In this document: positions 11,841 to 24,069 of the stretch, piece by piece
Position numbering within the stretch: the first letter of the stretch is position 1
Layout: each line of letters begins with the position of its first letter
Position numbers and translations under genes: made by a program
The notes under the pieces: generated by a model
The model's input: only the letters and a program-made list of their open reading frames with translations
Databases searched by the model: none
Told to the model about the DNA's origin: nothing
Assembly (NCBI GenBank): GCA_034769895.1
Contig: CM068368.1
Span: 690,881,877-690,945,876 of the forward strand
Origin: Magicicada septendecula
Lineage: Eukaryota > Arthropoda > Insecta > Hemiptera > Cicadidae
DNA length: 64,000 bases
Reading direction: 5' to 3'

Positions 11841-12618
11841 GAGGGACTACAAGACTCCACGACTACCCGACTCCAGGACTTCCACGACAATAAGGGTCAT
11901 TCGTATCCAGGATGAAGAGGACATGCTTCAGATGCACCACACAAATAACAAGGTGACAAATAACCATGTATTCATAAGAAACTAAGACTAAATCAAAAGA
12001 CTTTAAATATCAAAAAAAAAGAGAAAAAGAATAGACAATTAGATTCTAAGATGATTCAAATAACTGTATAATTGTAAATGTGTTGTGGTTGTACATTAAG
12101 TACCATAATATGAGAAGACTGTTAAACAATAAAAGTTAGCAGTAACTGTAAATTCAAAATCTATAATTATTAATAATAAATGACAACCTCATTAGAGGAA
12201 GTAACAGTAAATAACGCAGATGCAGTTATGAAGAGAATTTAGTAGTTATAAAGAAAACAAGAATAAATTAGATAATTAAAAGATTAAATAAAATAATAAT
12301 TGAGCTAGCTGAGAGCAGTAGAAAAATACGTTTGTGTGTAAGGTAGTATTAAGAATTATGCGTAATAAGCACATAAAAATTATGATAAGTTGGAATCGTA
12401 AGATAGATAAGAGAAATATTTGTAATATAAAAGTGCAAATTGCACGTAATAAGCAAGTAAAAATGATAATGAGTTTAAAACCGAAAACCAAATAAGAAAT
12501 TGTTAATAAAAAAATTACATGAATTTTAATAAAACTTTCTATTGTTATTTATTACGATTACACGCTCATTAAAATATAACATTAGAACATTAAGAGAGGT
12601 TCTTACCGTTATAATACA

Positions 12619-12879
12619 TAATGCATAATAAAAATTATGTAAAGGGTAATCGGTCACATTCTTAACATCCAGTGGTTAACTATTCTAAAAGGATTGCACA
12701 GAAACATAAAATTCATATAGGATAACTTGATCACCAACGATTAAATACATTTTGTGACGGAAATACAAGGCGTACTTGAAGTACATAATTGATTACATAC
12801 AAATAATCTTCCTGAAAACAATACACCAGATTTTCTCATAACCATAAAGCACCCATACACATAAATGATTACTACTTAC
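12619..12879. other. Intron-like sequence, no feature seen
   Basis: Unique AT-rich sequence between the truncated LTR and the exon at 12,880. No repeat or coding signal was seen. Confidence 0.5.
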
Positions 12880-13071
12880 AGAAAACTCCAGATGTTTTCA
12901 TGCCAAGTAGTCTGACTGGTAGAGCACGGATATCCTGACTCTGATACCTTGGGCCTACCACTAAAGGATGATCTGCATAACTTGGTATTACTGTCACATT
13001 CATACCTTTTGTAGTATCACCTTCAATCTGAACGTGCTGATACTGATGTCTGCATTCCATTTCGCATAATT
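12880..13071 (-). CDS. Internal exon of an unrecognised host gene
   Basis: On the minus strand a pyrimidine-rich tract (CTCTTTTTTATAG) ends at AG (13,073-13,072). A 192 nt open exon follows, then TTTTCT|GTAAGT at 12,880. The exon is a multiple of three with matching phases at both ends: 2 nt of a codon first, 1 nt last. It encodes about 64 residues, including HVQIEGDTTKGMNVTVIPSY and RALPVRLLGMKTSGVF. The composition is balanced, unlike neighbouring ORFs. I do not recognise the family. It could be one exon of a large protein whose other exons lie outside the window, or less likely a relic. It does not join the formamidase exons at 53,350 or 61,122. Confidence 0.65.
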
Positions 13072-13506
13072 CTATAAAAAAGAGTTAAATATAGGATCCA
13101 CTACATACAATTTTGTAGTTTGGAGGCTAAAGTAAACAATTACTGAAGTATAATTAAATAAAATAACTTTTGGCCTCATGTTACATCACTTCAGTGATTT
13201 GGAAGTTATTATTTTTGGATGTTAATAACTTTGCTAAACAAGTCTATTACATGATTAAACCTAGTTTTACAAAGGATGGGCCAATAATGCAAGTGGAACT
13301 CTAGAATAGGCCTAATTTATTCTTGTGTGAAGCTAAATGACACAATTTTAGTTTTATTTACTTTAATTAAAAGATTATTAATTGCATTTATGAACCTTGG
13401 TTTTTCTTAATAATAAGACAGTTTCTTTTAATAGATTCTTATAGCTAATCACCAGAGTCTGAGTCCCTATACCGTTAAAACCAGTAAATATCCAACTACT
13501 GGTTTG
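13072..13506. other. Intron-like sequence, no feature seen
   Basis: AT-rich unique sequence between the exon and the Tigger element. Nothing was recognised. Confidence 0.5.
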
Positions 13507-13859
13507 TAAATAGAGTCCCGCTAATCTGAAATAATTGGGACCGCAGCCTTTTCGGATTAGCAAATTTTCGGAGTAACCGGAATCGCTTTTACAATATGTA
13601 CAAAATGCAAATCAAACACACAAGCATGTCAGTTATTTGTGCAGCAGTGTAGGCCTAAGTAAGATTACGCAGTAATATGTAAGTTACGCAGAGATAACTT
13701 CGGTTGGTGACTATGGACGGGTGAGGATTCTGGTAGACAACAGAGCTGGCACTAGCAGTTTAAAAGTGCTCGCAATCATTGTTCACTACTCCAGAGAGCG
13801 TTCTGCAGTTTTTAGTGCGTGCTAGTGCTGTTTTCGTTAGCTTAATGTTGGACAATTTT

Positions 13860-14030
13860 GAGACATAAAAAATGTACTTCGTGTTCGTTAAAAGACAAAT
13901 TCCAAGTTTTAAGACATTTGGATAATGGGTAAAGTGCATCAAAATTAGCTGCGCAATTCGGCATTGGGGTGACATAAAGGCAATTTTCCTACCAGCAAAT
14001 GTCACTCCTTTACTGCAGACTATGAACCAA
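13860..14030 (+). pseudogene. Tigger transposase N-terminal HTH remnant
   Basis: The frame through 13,870-14,000 reads CSLKDKFQVLRHLDNG, a stop, then SASKLAAQFGIGVT. This is the Psq-type helix-turn-helix start of pogo/Tigger transposases, which binds the element ends. Two in-frame stops break it. Homology is cut at 14,031 by the LTR of gypsy-3. Confidence 0.75.
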
Positions 14031-14335
14031 AATTTAACAAATTTGACTCTAATTAAATTTGTTATGCCCCACGTTCTTTGGGAGCCATTTATATTTAATG
14101 CAATTATGCTAATTTAAGCGGATTATTAAATTATTCAATTAATTTGAATATTTATCAGATCAATACAATTTACACAAGTATGCTATTCTGACACTTCAAT
14201 GGGTGATTTGAGTGTATGCACTGTTAATTAGCATAATTATTGAGACTCTTTGTAAGCAATAAGATAATTTCTTTAAACATGACAAATTAATTATTCGAGG
14301 TTAATTGCAATAATGAACGCAAGATATATATATAT

Positions 14336-17261
14336 TGTAACATTGCCAAACCCTGATCACATTTGATATAAATAAGTATGTAAAAAATGCCAAGAAACCA
14401 TATATTTTGATAGATAAATGATAACGAGAATGAAAGTAGTAAATATAATCAATAGTGAAGGAGGAAGAATACAACCAAAGGTGGTTACAAAACAAGAAAA
14501 TACGAACTAGACTGACAGACAACTGACATTGACCCAACCCCAGAGATTGGCCAGATATTAACCAAAGTAAAGCGAGATAAGAAGACAGTGAAGAAAAAAG
14601 AAAATAAAAAATTACATGGCCATAACAATTAACTCACAAGATTGTTTTAAAAGAGCATAATTTTTTATTATTGTTAATAATTTATGTTTAAATTTTTATT
14701 AGTGGTAACTTGTAAATGACAGTATCTCAGCAATTGTTATACATAAAAAAAAACGTGTAGATATGATTGTATGTATATCCTTATCTATAGGTGATGTGTC
14801 AGCTGTTATGTTTAAAATTACACTCATACAGACAGGGAATAGAAATGTGTGCGTGATTCAATCAGAGAACAAATTGTATATCCTACTATATACTTTGGAA
14901 CTTTTACTAAGATTATTTCAGCAGTATGTATATTATTTCAGCATTATGTGTTTGAAAGTATAAGGTTTTGGAGAGTTTATTTATTCGCTAATATTATTGC
15001 TGTTGCTACAGATGTAGTATGTTTCAATTAACACAATATATTTTAACATTATTAAATTGTTGTTATTATTACTAATTATGACATTTCAGACCAATTTTTA
15101 TCACTTTAATGACAATATATACAAAGTTATGTTTTATTTGAAGGATGTATTTACAATACCATGTTGTTTGCATATTATAAAATGATATGTGACAGTCTGA
15201 AGTTAACAAAAGAGACATGAACTCATTAGATACAAAAACTTTGTAATAATAGTGAGATCGTGAGAAATATAAGGGTAATTAGAGATAGGTAGGGAGTGAC
15301 AAAGATGAACAGTGAAGTGATAAGTGTAATAAAATAAACAGCATATAATCTTAAGAAAAAAGAGTTAAACAAGTGTGACAAACCCAAAATATAAGCACAT
15401 GTTAAATGAGCAATTAAGTCAAGTATATTAGACTGAAAGACACAGAATAATTGTGAATGTAAAAAACAGAAAAAATATTATCTCAGTATAAAAATCACCA
15501 GGGTGATTACTGTTATAAAAGAGATGGTGTAGATATAACACTCACCAAATTTGTTCATTTGTTAATTTAAAGAAAGAAGTTACTGGCTTAATGTTTAAGG
15601 CAATAAATACCAGAAGAAATAGTTTTACAGTAATATGTTAGTAGGTTTTAAGTAAGTAAGGAATTTATAAAGAAAATAATAGCAATACCTTTATAAGAAA
15701 TAATAGGCAAAATATATTAATTATGTGTAACGAAAGGGAACATGGCAGAATTATATTAAAACTTAGAAATAAGTAAATTATGTATTAACATAGTATTATC
15801 AATTTTGGACTAAAACATTAATACATGACTTAGACCAATCTTGTAAGATATCAAACTAATCTTTGAAAGAAAATAGGAACATCTATGTAAAGATTACAAC
15901 CATTGAAATTATCCCCAAGTAAATATAGCCATTATAAAATATTTATTCAAATTAAACAAAAAATTCAAAGTTTGATAACAATGTGTTTATTTTGAGATCG
16001 ACCAGGTAGAATAATTACGTTACCATGGAAACTGTGGAGTAACAAGCAAAAAATACCGTTAGATTTTTTACTGAATGTATGACGCTTTAATGGTATAGAC
16101 GCTAATTTTCGAGTGACCAAAATTGTCAATTAAAACATAGCAAATATCAGAAAAAGTTACTACTAAGTGTATACCAAGACATAAGACAAGGACTGGAATC
16201 ATATTATTGAAGTTGAGACCAAATTAACGAAAAAAGAAAATAAATTACTACCAATTAAACTGGAAAAGATGCCTGATGTCCTGAACCCAGCAAATTAAAG
16301 AAGATTATAGTATAACCCATGAATAACAGATCGTATGAATTCGCCATAACTACGGAAGTGATAAGTACCTCTAAAATTACCCAAAATATATAAATAAACT
16401 CACGTTAATTATCTCACTAAAGGTCGAAATCTCACTGAACTGAAATTAATTACTTTCAGAGATTAAAAAGAATACTAAGTCACTGACAATTTATAAACTA
16501 ACCAATATAAACTGTTGTTAATGATCCATAACTTGTAAACACTTTTACTACACTGCGCTAAACAAATTATACCTACACAATATGTTAGTTAAGTTTACTT
16601 GATGTAAGGGTGTGTATTTTTATTGTTTTAACATTTGTAATCCTTTGAACGTAACCTCAAGAACCTATGACAAACCAACATTAATAACTTGTATACAATT
16701 TTCAACAGACGCCATCATTAAACGTCTGATTATCAATTCAAATATCGATTGTCAAACCCTGTAATTGTCTCATATAAACAACCGGAGCATTTGTATTAGA
16801 ATAATTTGTATTAAATGAATAACAATCACTAATAAAAAATGTGTAAGTATTGAGTGTAACCACGGTGTTATAATTTCATTAGGAGGTGCACAATATCTTA
16901 TGTACATTTCAGCAGACGACTAACGATTTACACAGCACACACAACGAATTGCTGAATGCTACAGTTGGCCTAGGCGGGCGGAAATATTTGAATTATTCAA
17001 ACCGCCTGAGCTGCGCTGGTCATACACCTTTGAATTTTATTTTAATTGTTTTAAGAAAACAATTTGGCGCCACCGGGATTTTCTCACCCCTAGTGAACAT
17101 CAAGACCTGGTTATTCGTACGTTCGCAACGGACGAAATCTGCGGAAGTTGCACGCAGTTGAACTACGGATCGAGAAGACACGTTACACCCATTACACACA
17201 AATTGAACATTATCCACATTTTACAGAGTAAAACGGTAGCCGTTCACACGTCTACATTACA
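14336..17261 (+). repeat. gypsy-2 5' LTR
   Basis: TG...CA-bounded. It matches 21,143-24,069 with few changes, for example GCGAGATAAG versus GCGAGACAAG and a 1 bp indel in the AAAAACGTG region. Small ORFs inside it are duplicated in the other LTR and are not genes. Confidence 0.92.
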
Positions 17262-17264
17262 GAG

Positions 17265-17280
17265 TGGCGCGCCAACTAGT
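17265..17280 (+). promoter_or_regulatory. gypsy-2 primer binding site
   Basis: TGGCGCGCCAACTAGT, 3 nt downstream of the 5' LTR end. TGGCGC fits the gypsy PBS class. The tRNA was not identified. Confidence 0.65.
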
Positions 17281-17352
17281 AGGGCTAGAATAATAAAGAA
17301 ATTACACAATTAAACCCTATAAATTCTAGCGGCGATTACGAAAGGTTACAAT

Positions 17353-19350
17353 ATGCACACCAGAGGAGTGTCGAAAAAATTGGCAAAGGAGAAGGAGATG
17401 GAAGAAAACAGAGGGGAAGAAGAGGAAGGAACACCGACTGAAGAAGTGGAGACAATAATAACCACAACAGAACCAAGCCAAGACGAAGAAACGGAATTAC
17501 AGGCAGGCGACAAGGGAGAATTTAGAGGAGACCCGAACATACTAAAATTAATGGAAATGATGAATAATAATTTGAAGGAGATGAACAATAAATTCAACAA
17601 GAATGAAGAGAGTTTGAAGGAGATGAACAATAAATTCGACAAGAATGAAGAGAGTTTGAAGGAGATGACCAATAAATTTGACGGAATGAAGAAAGAAACA
17701 AACGAAAATTTTAAAAAACAGGAGGACAATTTTCAGAAACAGAAGGAAGAATTGAGACAAACCATTAACAAGAATAATGAAATATTACAACAACGATTGA
17801 TGGAGGAAATTCAGCAAAGAAATGAAGATTTGAAGGAAGAATTGAAGGAACAGCTGAAGGAGGACCACGAGAAAAATAAAGAAGAAATGAAGCTGCAGAT
17901 GGCACACCAATTAATGGAGTACCGAGAAGAAGCAAAACAGCAGGTTACGGAAATCAATGACAAATTAGAGGAAACGTTGGAGAAGCTAGAGAAGACCAAC
18001 GAAAATGTTTCTGGAGTCCGCAAGGAAGTACTCGATAAAATGAACCGTCTCGAAGGAGAAAATAAGAGAAGAATTGAGGAAGGTCATGAGGAAACAGTCA
18101 GAAAATGTACCCAGATAGACCAGGACATACACCAAGTCCGGGAAGAAAACCAGAAAGAGGTAGCGGCTGTACGAACAGACTTGGGAGAACGAATGGAAGG
18201 AGTTTACAGTAACTTAAATAAAGTAGATAGCAAAGTAGACAAAAACCAACAGAGGATTGACGAAATGCGCAGAATAGAAGAGTCATTACGGGAAGAAGTG
18301 GATGCCTGGCGTGACCGACCATGTAATAATAATCATGTCATGAACACAGACAACAGAGATACTATTAATTTCCGTAATTATAAAAGAAACCCTATTGAAT
18401 TCTTGAAGAGGGTAGAAGAGTTAATCATCAAGAATCGAGAGACTCGATGGACTACAATAAGAGGGATGTTGGACGAAATGTTCAAGGAGACATACGACAA
18501 CTGGTGGACTGCCACTCGACCAGACATCCAAAACCTTCAAGACTTTAAGACTCAGTTCAAGGCTAAATACTGGTCTGAGTCAACTCAGAATATGGTCCGC
18601 AATAACCTGAGCAATGGAAGGTATGAAAACCAGAATGGACAATCCCTTACCTCCTACTTCTTGGGAAAAATCTGCATGGCCAGGAATTTGGAGCCACGTA
18701 TACCTGAAGAGTGTCTGGTAATACAGTTATCTTACCACTACGACGACGCCATCCAAAAGGCACGGATGTACAGCCAGGTAAAGACCATCCAAGATATGGC
18801 TAGCTTACTGGAAAGCCATGAACATGAGTGGCAGTACAGGAAAAATAGAGGGTACAGTTTCAGAAATAATAGAACCAATGAGGGACAATTGTCACAGAAT
18901 CAACAGGGAGATAATAAGCCACCGGTAAATAACCCTAACAATTACCAAGGGAACACACGGGGCAATAACGCGCCCAGAAATTTTAACAGAAGTGGAAACC
19001 ATAATAATAACAACTTCAGGAACAACCACAGGGGTAATTTCCCGTCGAATGGTTACAACAACAATTATCGCCCTGGAAACAACAGTAATCAGAACAATAA
19101 TCCAGGATACCGGCCACAGGTAAATTACATAAGGGGGCAAAGACAAAGGAGCCCAAGAAGAAACTATCCCTCATCTAACTATCGGCGAACGTACTATAAC
19201 CAGGTACCCGATACGAGAAGTCACCCATTCGAAGAAGATCACAGGCACAGCGTGGATAACCGGAATAATCAACAGGAGCCGAACGCTAACCAACCATCAA
19301 ACACTACTGATGTTGGGGGCAATGAGGTCAACCCTCATTTAAACGCTTAA
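17353..19350 (+). CDS. gag: gypsy-2 Gag, intact, 665 aa
   Basis: One open frame starts about 90 bp after the LTR. Residues 1-55 are acidic. About 60-330 form a long charged coiled coil that opens with a three-fold repeat of NNKFDKNEESLKEM. About 335-500 form a capsid-like helical region (FRNYKRNPIEFLKRVEELI, then WWTATRPDIQ and FKAKYW) as in Ty3/gypsy gag. About 505-660 is very rich in Asn, Arg and Gly with no CCHC zinc knuckle; this basic tail probably binds RNA. It is intact while pol is gone, so the element may depend on enzymes from a full-length relative. A pol-like frame begins just after it (about 19,351-19,480) and ends at the deletion. Confidence 0.88.
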   Translation: MHTRGVSKKLAKEKEMEENRGEEEEGTPTEEVETIITTTEPSQDEETELQAGDKGEFRGDPNILKLMEMMNNNLKEMNNKFNKNEESLKEMNNKFDKNEESLKEMTNKFDGMKKETNENFKKQEDNFQKQKEELRQTINKNNEILQQRLMEEIQQRNEDLKEELKEQLKEDHEKNKEEMKLQMAHQLMEYREEAKQQVTEINDKLEETLEKLEKTNENVSGVRKEVLDKMNRLEGENKRRIEEGHEETVRKCTQIDQDIHQVREENQKEVAAVRTDLGERMEGVYSNLNKVDSKVDKNQQRIDEMRRIEESLREEVDAWRDRPCNNNHVMNTDNRDTINFRNYKRNPIEFLKRVEELIIKNRETRWTTIRGMLDEMFKETYDNWWTATRPDIQNLQDFKTQFKAKYWSESTQNMVRNNLSNGRYENQNGQSLTSYFLGKICMARNLEPRIPEECLVIQLSYHYDDAIQKARMYSQVKTIQDMASLLESHEHEWQYRKNRGYSFRNNRTNEGQLSQNQQGDNKPPVNNPNNYQGNTRGNNAPRNFNRSGNHNNNNFRNNHRGNFPSNGYNNNYRPGNNSNQNNNPGYRPQVNYIRGQRQRSPRRNYPSSNYRRTYYNQVPDTRSHPFEEDHRHSVDNRNNQQEPNANQPSNTTDVGGNEVNPHLNA

Positions 19351-19539
19351 GGCCAGTGAAAACTGCGGACAGCCCATCACTGGACCAATCTCTGGGTGAA
19401 TATAAGACAACACATGACAAGAAGATCACAATAATATGTACTAATTATTTGAAAAATATAAGGGACGATTTGATCGAAGAATAATCAAAACTAAAGAAGA
19501 AAGAAGAATAATCAAGTCCACTGAAGAATTTATAAACTT

Positions 19540-19954
19540 AGCTTACCACGACTTTATGGAAGCTACCCCATACACAATGATGTTTGAGCGGCCACCGCCT
19601 AGAGAGATAACCGATATGATCCAATTCCCCACCAACACCGAATATCAATTCGAGAAAAAAAGATTCTATAACCGAATAGCCGAAAAGGTAGAGCAACAAA
19701 AGAATAAATACGCTAAGAACCAGAAAAAGACTATTAAGTACGAGGTAGGAGAAAGGGTACTGTTAAAAAACAGAGAATTACCCAGCTCCATAGAAGGCAT
19801 CACTAGAAAGTTACTATTATTATACGTGGGACCATACACTATAACAAAAGACAAGGGCAATAACACTTACGAGATCACTCACCCCGTCACCAAGAAAATA
19901 AAGGGGGTATACAATCAAGCCTCAATTAAGAAATATTATGACAATCAACAATAA
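19540..19954 (+). pseudogene. gypsy-2 integrase C-terminal remnant
   Basis: The frame 19,556-19,954 begins with EATPYTMMFERPPPREI, the post-core integrase region. It continues through a basic stretch to VGERVLLKNRELPSS and VGPYTITKDKGNNTYEI, the chromatin/DNA-binding C-terminus. Protease, reverse transcriptase, RNase H and the catalytic core are missing upstream, so it cannot act alone. Confidence 0.85.
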
Positions 19955-21127
19955 CTGCAAAAAAACAATTTAAAGCAAAAAACCAACAAAAATACTTTAA
20001 ATAAAGAAAAAAATAACGTGACAAACAAACAAGTCTGCCAATGTCATAAAGAAAAGATCTCTAAAGAATGTCAAAATTCCAAAACATTCGTAAGTACAGC
20101 TTACACTAAGCATTAGAGAAACCATTATGATGAATAAAAAATTGTAAAAAATCAAAAAAGATATGTAAGAAAAGCTTACCCAAATATCTCAATAATATTT
20201 TAGAACAAGTAAAAATGGAGAGATAAAAGTCACAAGGCATTCAGATAAAGTAAGAGCAACCAACTTACTACAATATTTAAATAAAAATTAACAATAGAGG
20301 AGTGTAGTTACAAAACATTCCTACAAAATAAGGTTAAATTACCATAATATTTAGCCAAAAAATGAGGCATAAAAAGCATAACATACTGTAAAGGAATAAG
20401 CTACAAAAAAATTCCTAACTAGTAAGAAGCCATAACTTACTATGATATTTAAAAATTATGAAAAAAAAAAAAAATCGATCAAAATGATCAGCTTCCACAA
20501 CTATTTAGAAAGAGGGGAAGCAAAATTACCCAAACCAATGATCACAAAACAATATAAATGAAATAAACGTTCTAAGAGTTATAATGTGAAATGAGATGAA
20601 ACAAAGAGTAATTAAAAATGAATAAAAATGTGAATTGTATCAATAAAAAACAATGCTTCAAATAGTATCTATAAAGAAAGATGAAACAATATATGACTCG
20701 AACTGAGCTATAATGAAGTATAAAAGTAAAAGATTCCCAACAAATATTATGATTATGATTATTATTATTATTATTTTGAGTCACGAGTTGACTATATTTA
20801 AGAATTATTAATTGAGATTGTCTGTTGAATGAACCAGCAATCATTTTACTGAGCAGGGATGATGTTCCCCTGATATCAGTATAAGAGTAGTTTTGATGAA
20901 AAATAAGATTTATAGGGAATAAGTTATAATAAAAAATCAATAAGCCAGTTCGCAATGTGAGAAAATAATGAAGAAAAGACTAAGAAGAATAGAAATAAAA
21001 GATACCGAATTAATTATAAAAAATGAATGAGAAGCAGAAGAATTAAAAAAAAAAAAAAAAAATTTGATACGATACAATTGATAATTTCATCAAACTTAAA
21101 TTCACGTTTTATAAAATGATCAATTTT
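19955..21127 (+). other. gypsy-2 3' untranslated interior
   Basis: About 1.2 kb of A-rich sequence between the integrase stop and the 3' LTR, with no env-like frame on the plus strand. Minus-strand ORFs here are low-complexity shadows. Confidence 0.6.
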
Positions 21128-21137
21128 GGTGGAAGGG
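21128..21137 (+). promoter_or_regulatory. gypsy-2 polypurine tract
   Basis: GGTGGAAGGG lies 5 bp before the 3' LTR, the expected plus-strand primer. Confidence 0.6.
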
Positions 21138-21142
21138 CATTA

Positions 21143-24069
21143 TATAACATTGCCAAACCCTGATCACATTTGATATAAATAAGTATGTAAAAAATGCCAA
21201 GAAACCATATATTTTGATAGATAAATGATAACGAGAATGAAAGTAGTAAATATAATCAATAGTGAAGGAGGAAGAATACAACCAAAGGTGGTTACAAAAC
21301 AAGAAAATACGAACTAGACTGACAGACAACTGACATTGACCCAACCCCAGAGATTGGCCAGATATTAACCAAAGTAAAGCGAGACAAGAAGACAGTGAAG
21401 AAAAAAGAAAATAAAAAATTACATGGCCATAACAATTAACTCACAAGATTGTTTTAAAAGAGCATAATTTTTTATTATTGTTAATAATTTATGTTTAAAT
21501 TTTTATTAGTGGTAACTTGTAAATGACAGTATCTCAGCAATTGTTATACATAAAAAAACCATGTGTAGATATGATTGTATGTATATCCTTATCTATAGGT
21601 GATGTGTCAGCTGTTATGTTTAAAATTACACTCATACAGACAGGGAATAGAAATGTGTGCGTGATTCAATCAGAGAACAAATTGTATATCCTACTATATA
21701 CTTTGGAACTTTTACTAAGATTATTTCAGCAGTATGTATATTATTTCAGCATTATGTGTTTGAAAGTATAAGGTTTTGGAGAGTTTATTTATTCGCTAAT
21801 ATTATTGCTGTTGCTACAGATGTAGTATGTTTCAATTAACACAATATATTTTAACATTATTAAATTGTTGTTATTATTACTAATTATGACATTTCAGACC
21901 AATTTTTATCACTTTAATGACAATATATACAAAGTTATGTTTTATTTGAAGGATGTATTTACAATACCATGTTGTTTGCATATTATAAAATGATATGCGA
22001 CAGTCTGAAGTTAACAAAAGAGACATGAACTCATTAGATACAAAAACTTTGTAATAATAGTGAGATCGTGAGAAATATAAGGGTAATTAGAGATAGGTAG
22101 GGAGTGACAAAGATGAACAGTGAAGTGATAAGTGTAATAAAATAAACAGCATATAATCTTAAGAAAAAAGAGTTAAACAAGTGTGACAAACCCAAAATAT
22201 AAGCACATGTTAAATGAGCAATTAAGTCAAGTATATTAGACTGAAAGACACAGAATAATTGTGAATGTAAAAAACAGAAAAAATATTATCTCAGTATAAA
22301 AATCACCAGGGTGATTACTGTTATAAAAGAGATGGTGTAGATATAACACTCACCAAATTTGTTCATTTGTTAATTTAAAGAAAGAAGTTATTGGCTTAAT
22401 GTTTAAGGCAATAAATACCAGAAGAAATAGTTTTACAGTAATATGTTAGTAGGTTTTAAGTAAGTAAGGAATTTATAAAGAAAATAATAGCAATACCTTT
22501 ATAAGAAATAATAGGCAAAATATATTAATTATGTGTAACGAAAGGGAACATGGCAGAATTATATTAAAACTTAGAAATAAGTAAATTATGTATTAACATA
22601 GTATTATCAATTTTGGACTAAAACATTAATACATGACTTAGACCAATCTTGTAAGATATCAAACTAATCTTTGAAAGAAAATAGGAACATCTATGTAAAG
22701 ATTACAACCATTGAAATTATCCCCAAGTAAATATAGCCATTATAAAATATTTATTCAAATTAAACAAAAAATTCAAAGTTTGATAACAATGTGTTTATTT
22801 TGAGATCGACCAGGTAGAATAATTACGTTACCATGGAAACTGTGGAGTAACAAGCAAAAAATACCGTTAGATTTTTTACTGAATGTATGACGCTTTAATG
22901 GTATAGACGCTAATTTTCGAGTGACCAAAATTGTCAATTAAAACATAGCAAATATCAGAAAAAGTTACTACTAAGTGTATACCAAGACATAAGACAAGGA
23001 CTGGAATCATATTATTGAAGTTGAGACCAAATTAACGAAAAAAGAAAATAAATTACTACCAATTAAACTGGAAAAGATGCCTGATGTCCTGAACCCAGCA
23101 AATTAAAGAAGATTATAGTATAACCCATGAATAACAGATCGTATGAATTCGCCATAACTACGGAAGTGATAAGTACCTCTAAAATTACCCAAAATATATA
23201 AATAAACTCACGTTAATTATCTCACTAAAGGTCGAAATCTCACTGAACTGAAATTAATTACTTTCAGAGATTAAAAAGAATACTAAGTCACTGACAATTT
23301 ATAAACTAACCAATATAAACTGTTGTTAATGATCCATAACTTGTAAACACTTTTACTACACTGCGCTAAACAAATTATACCTACACAATATGTTAGTTAA
23401 GTTTACTTGATGTAAGGGTGTGTATTTTTATTGTTTTAACATTTGTAATCCTTTGAACGTAACCTCAAGAACCTATGACAAACCAACATTAATAACTTGT
23501 ATACAATTTTCAACAGACGCCATCATTAAACGTCTGATTATCAATTCAAATATCGATTGTCAAACCCTGTAATTGTCTCATATAAACAACCGGAGCATTT
23601 GTATTAGAATAATTTGTATTAAATGAATAACAATCACTAATAAAAAATGTGTAAGTATTGAGTGTAACCACGGTGTTATAATTTCATTAGGAGGTGCACA
23701 ATATCTTATGTACATTTCAGCAGACGACTAACGATTTACACAGCACACACAACGAATTGCTGAATGCTACAGTTGGCCTAGGCGGGCGGAAATATTTGAA
23801 TTATTCAAACCGCCTGAGCTGCGCTGGTCATACACCTTTGAATTTTATTTTAATTGTTTTAAGAAAACAATTTGGCGCCACCGGGATTTTCTCACCCCTA
23901 GTGAACATCAAGACCTGGTTATTCGTACGTTCGCAACGGACGAAATCTGCGGAAGTTGCACGCAGTTGAACTACGGATCGAGAAGACACGTTACACCCAT
24001 TACACACAAATTGAACATTATCCACATTTTACAGAGTAAAACGGTAGCCGTTCACACGTCTACATTACA
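21143..24069 (+). repeat. gypsy-2 3' LTR
   Basis: Direct repeat of 14,336-17,261. The first dinucleotide is TA instead of TG. It ends at ATTACA and is followed by ATAT. Confidence 0.92.

Larger units (their letters stand above)
10290..12618 (+). repeat. gypsy-1 3' LTR (with MITE and minisatellite)
   Basis: It starts at TGTTCAGCCC after the polypurine tract. Its part from 12,328 matches the 5' LTR fragments, and homology ends near 12,618. It includes a TATA box at 11,465, a 23 bp minisatellite, and a 345 bp MITE at 10,792. At about 12,510-12,517 it keeps the uninterrupted A-run that is the target of the foldback-like mosaic in the other LTR. The length of over 2 kb agrees with the long LTRs of the other gypsy elements here. 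Confidence 0.6.
14336..24069 (+). mobile_element. gypsy-2: young gag-bearing LTR retrotransposon, 9.73 kb
   Basis: LTRs of 2,926 bp (14,336-17,261) and 2,927 bp (21,143-24,069) start TGTAACATTG (TATAACATTG in the 3' copy) and end ATTACA. Only a handful of differences were found between them by eye, so insertion is recent. A PBS-like TGGCGCGCCAAC lies 3 nt after the 5' LTR and a purine tract lies before the 3' LTR. ATAT flanks both ends (14,332-14,335 and 24,070-24,073). The other gypsy-3 LTR shows the empty site as a TA-repeat run at about 31,600-31,617. Gag is intact, but almost all of pol is deleted between about 19,480 and 19,540. Confidence 0.92.

Noticed and set aside
14763..17217. Small ORFs repeated 6.8 kb downstream
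   Set aside because: They lie in the gypsy-2 LTRs; identical copies arise because the LTRs are nearly identical.
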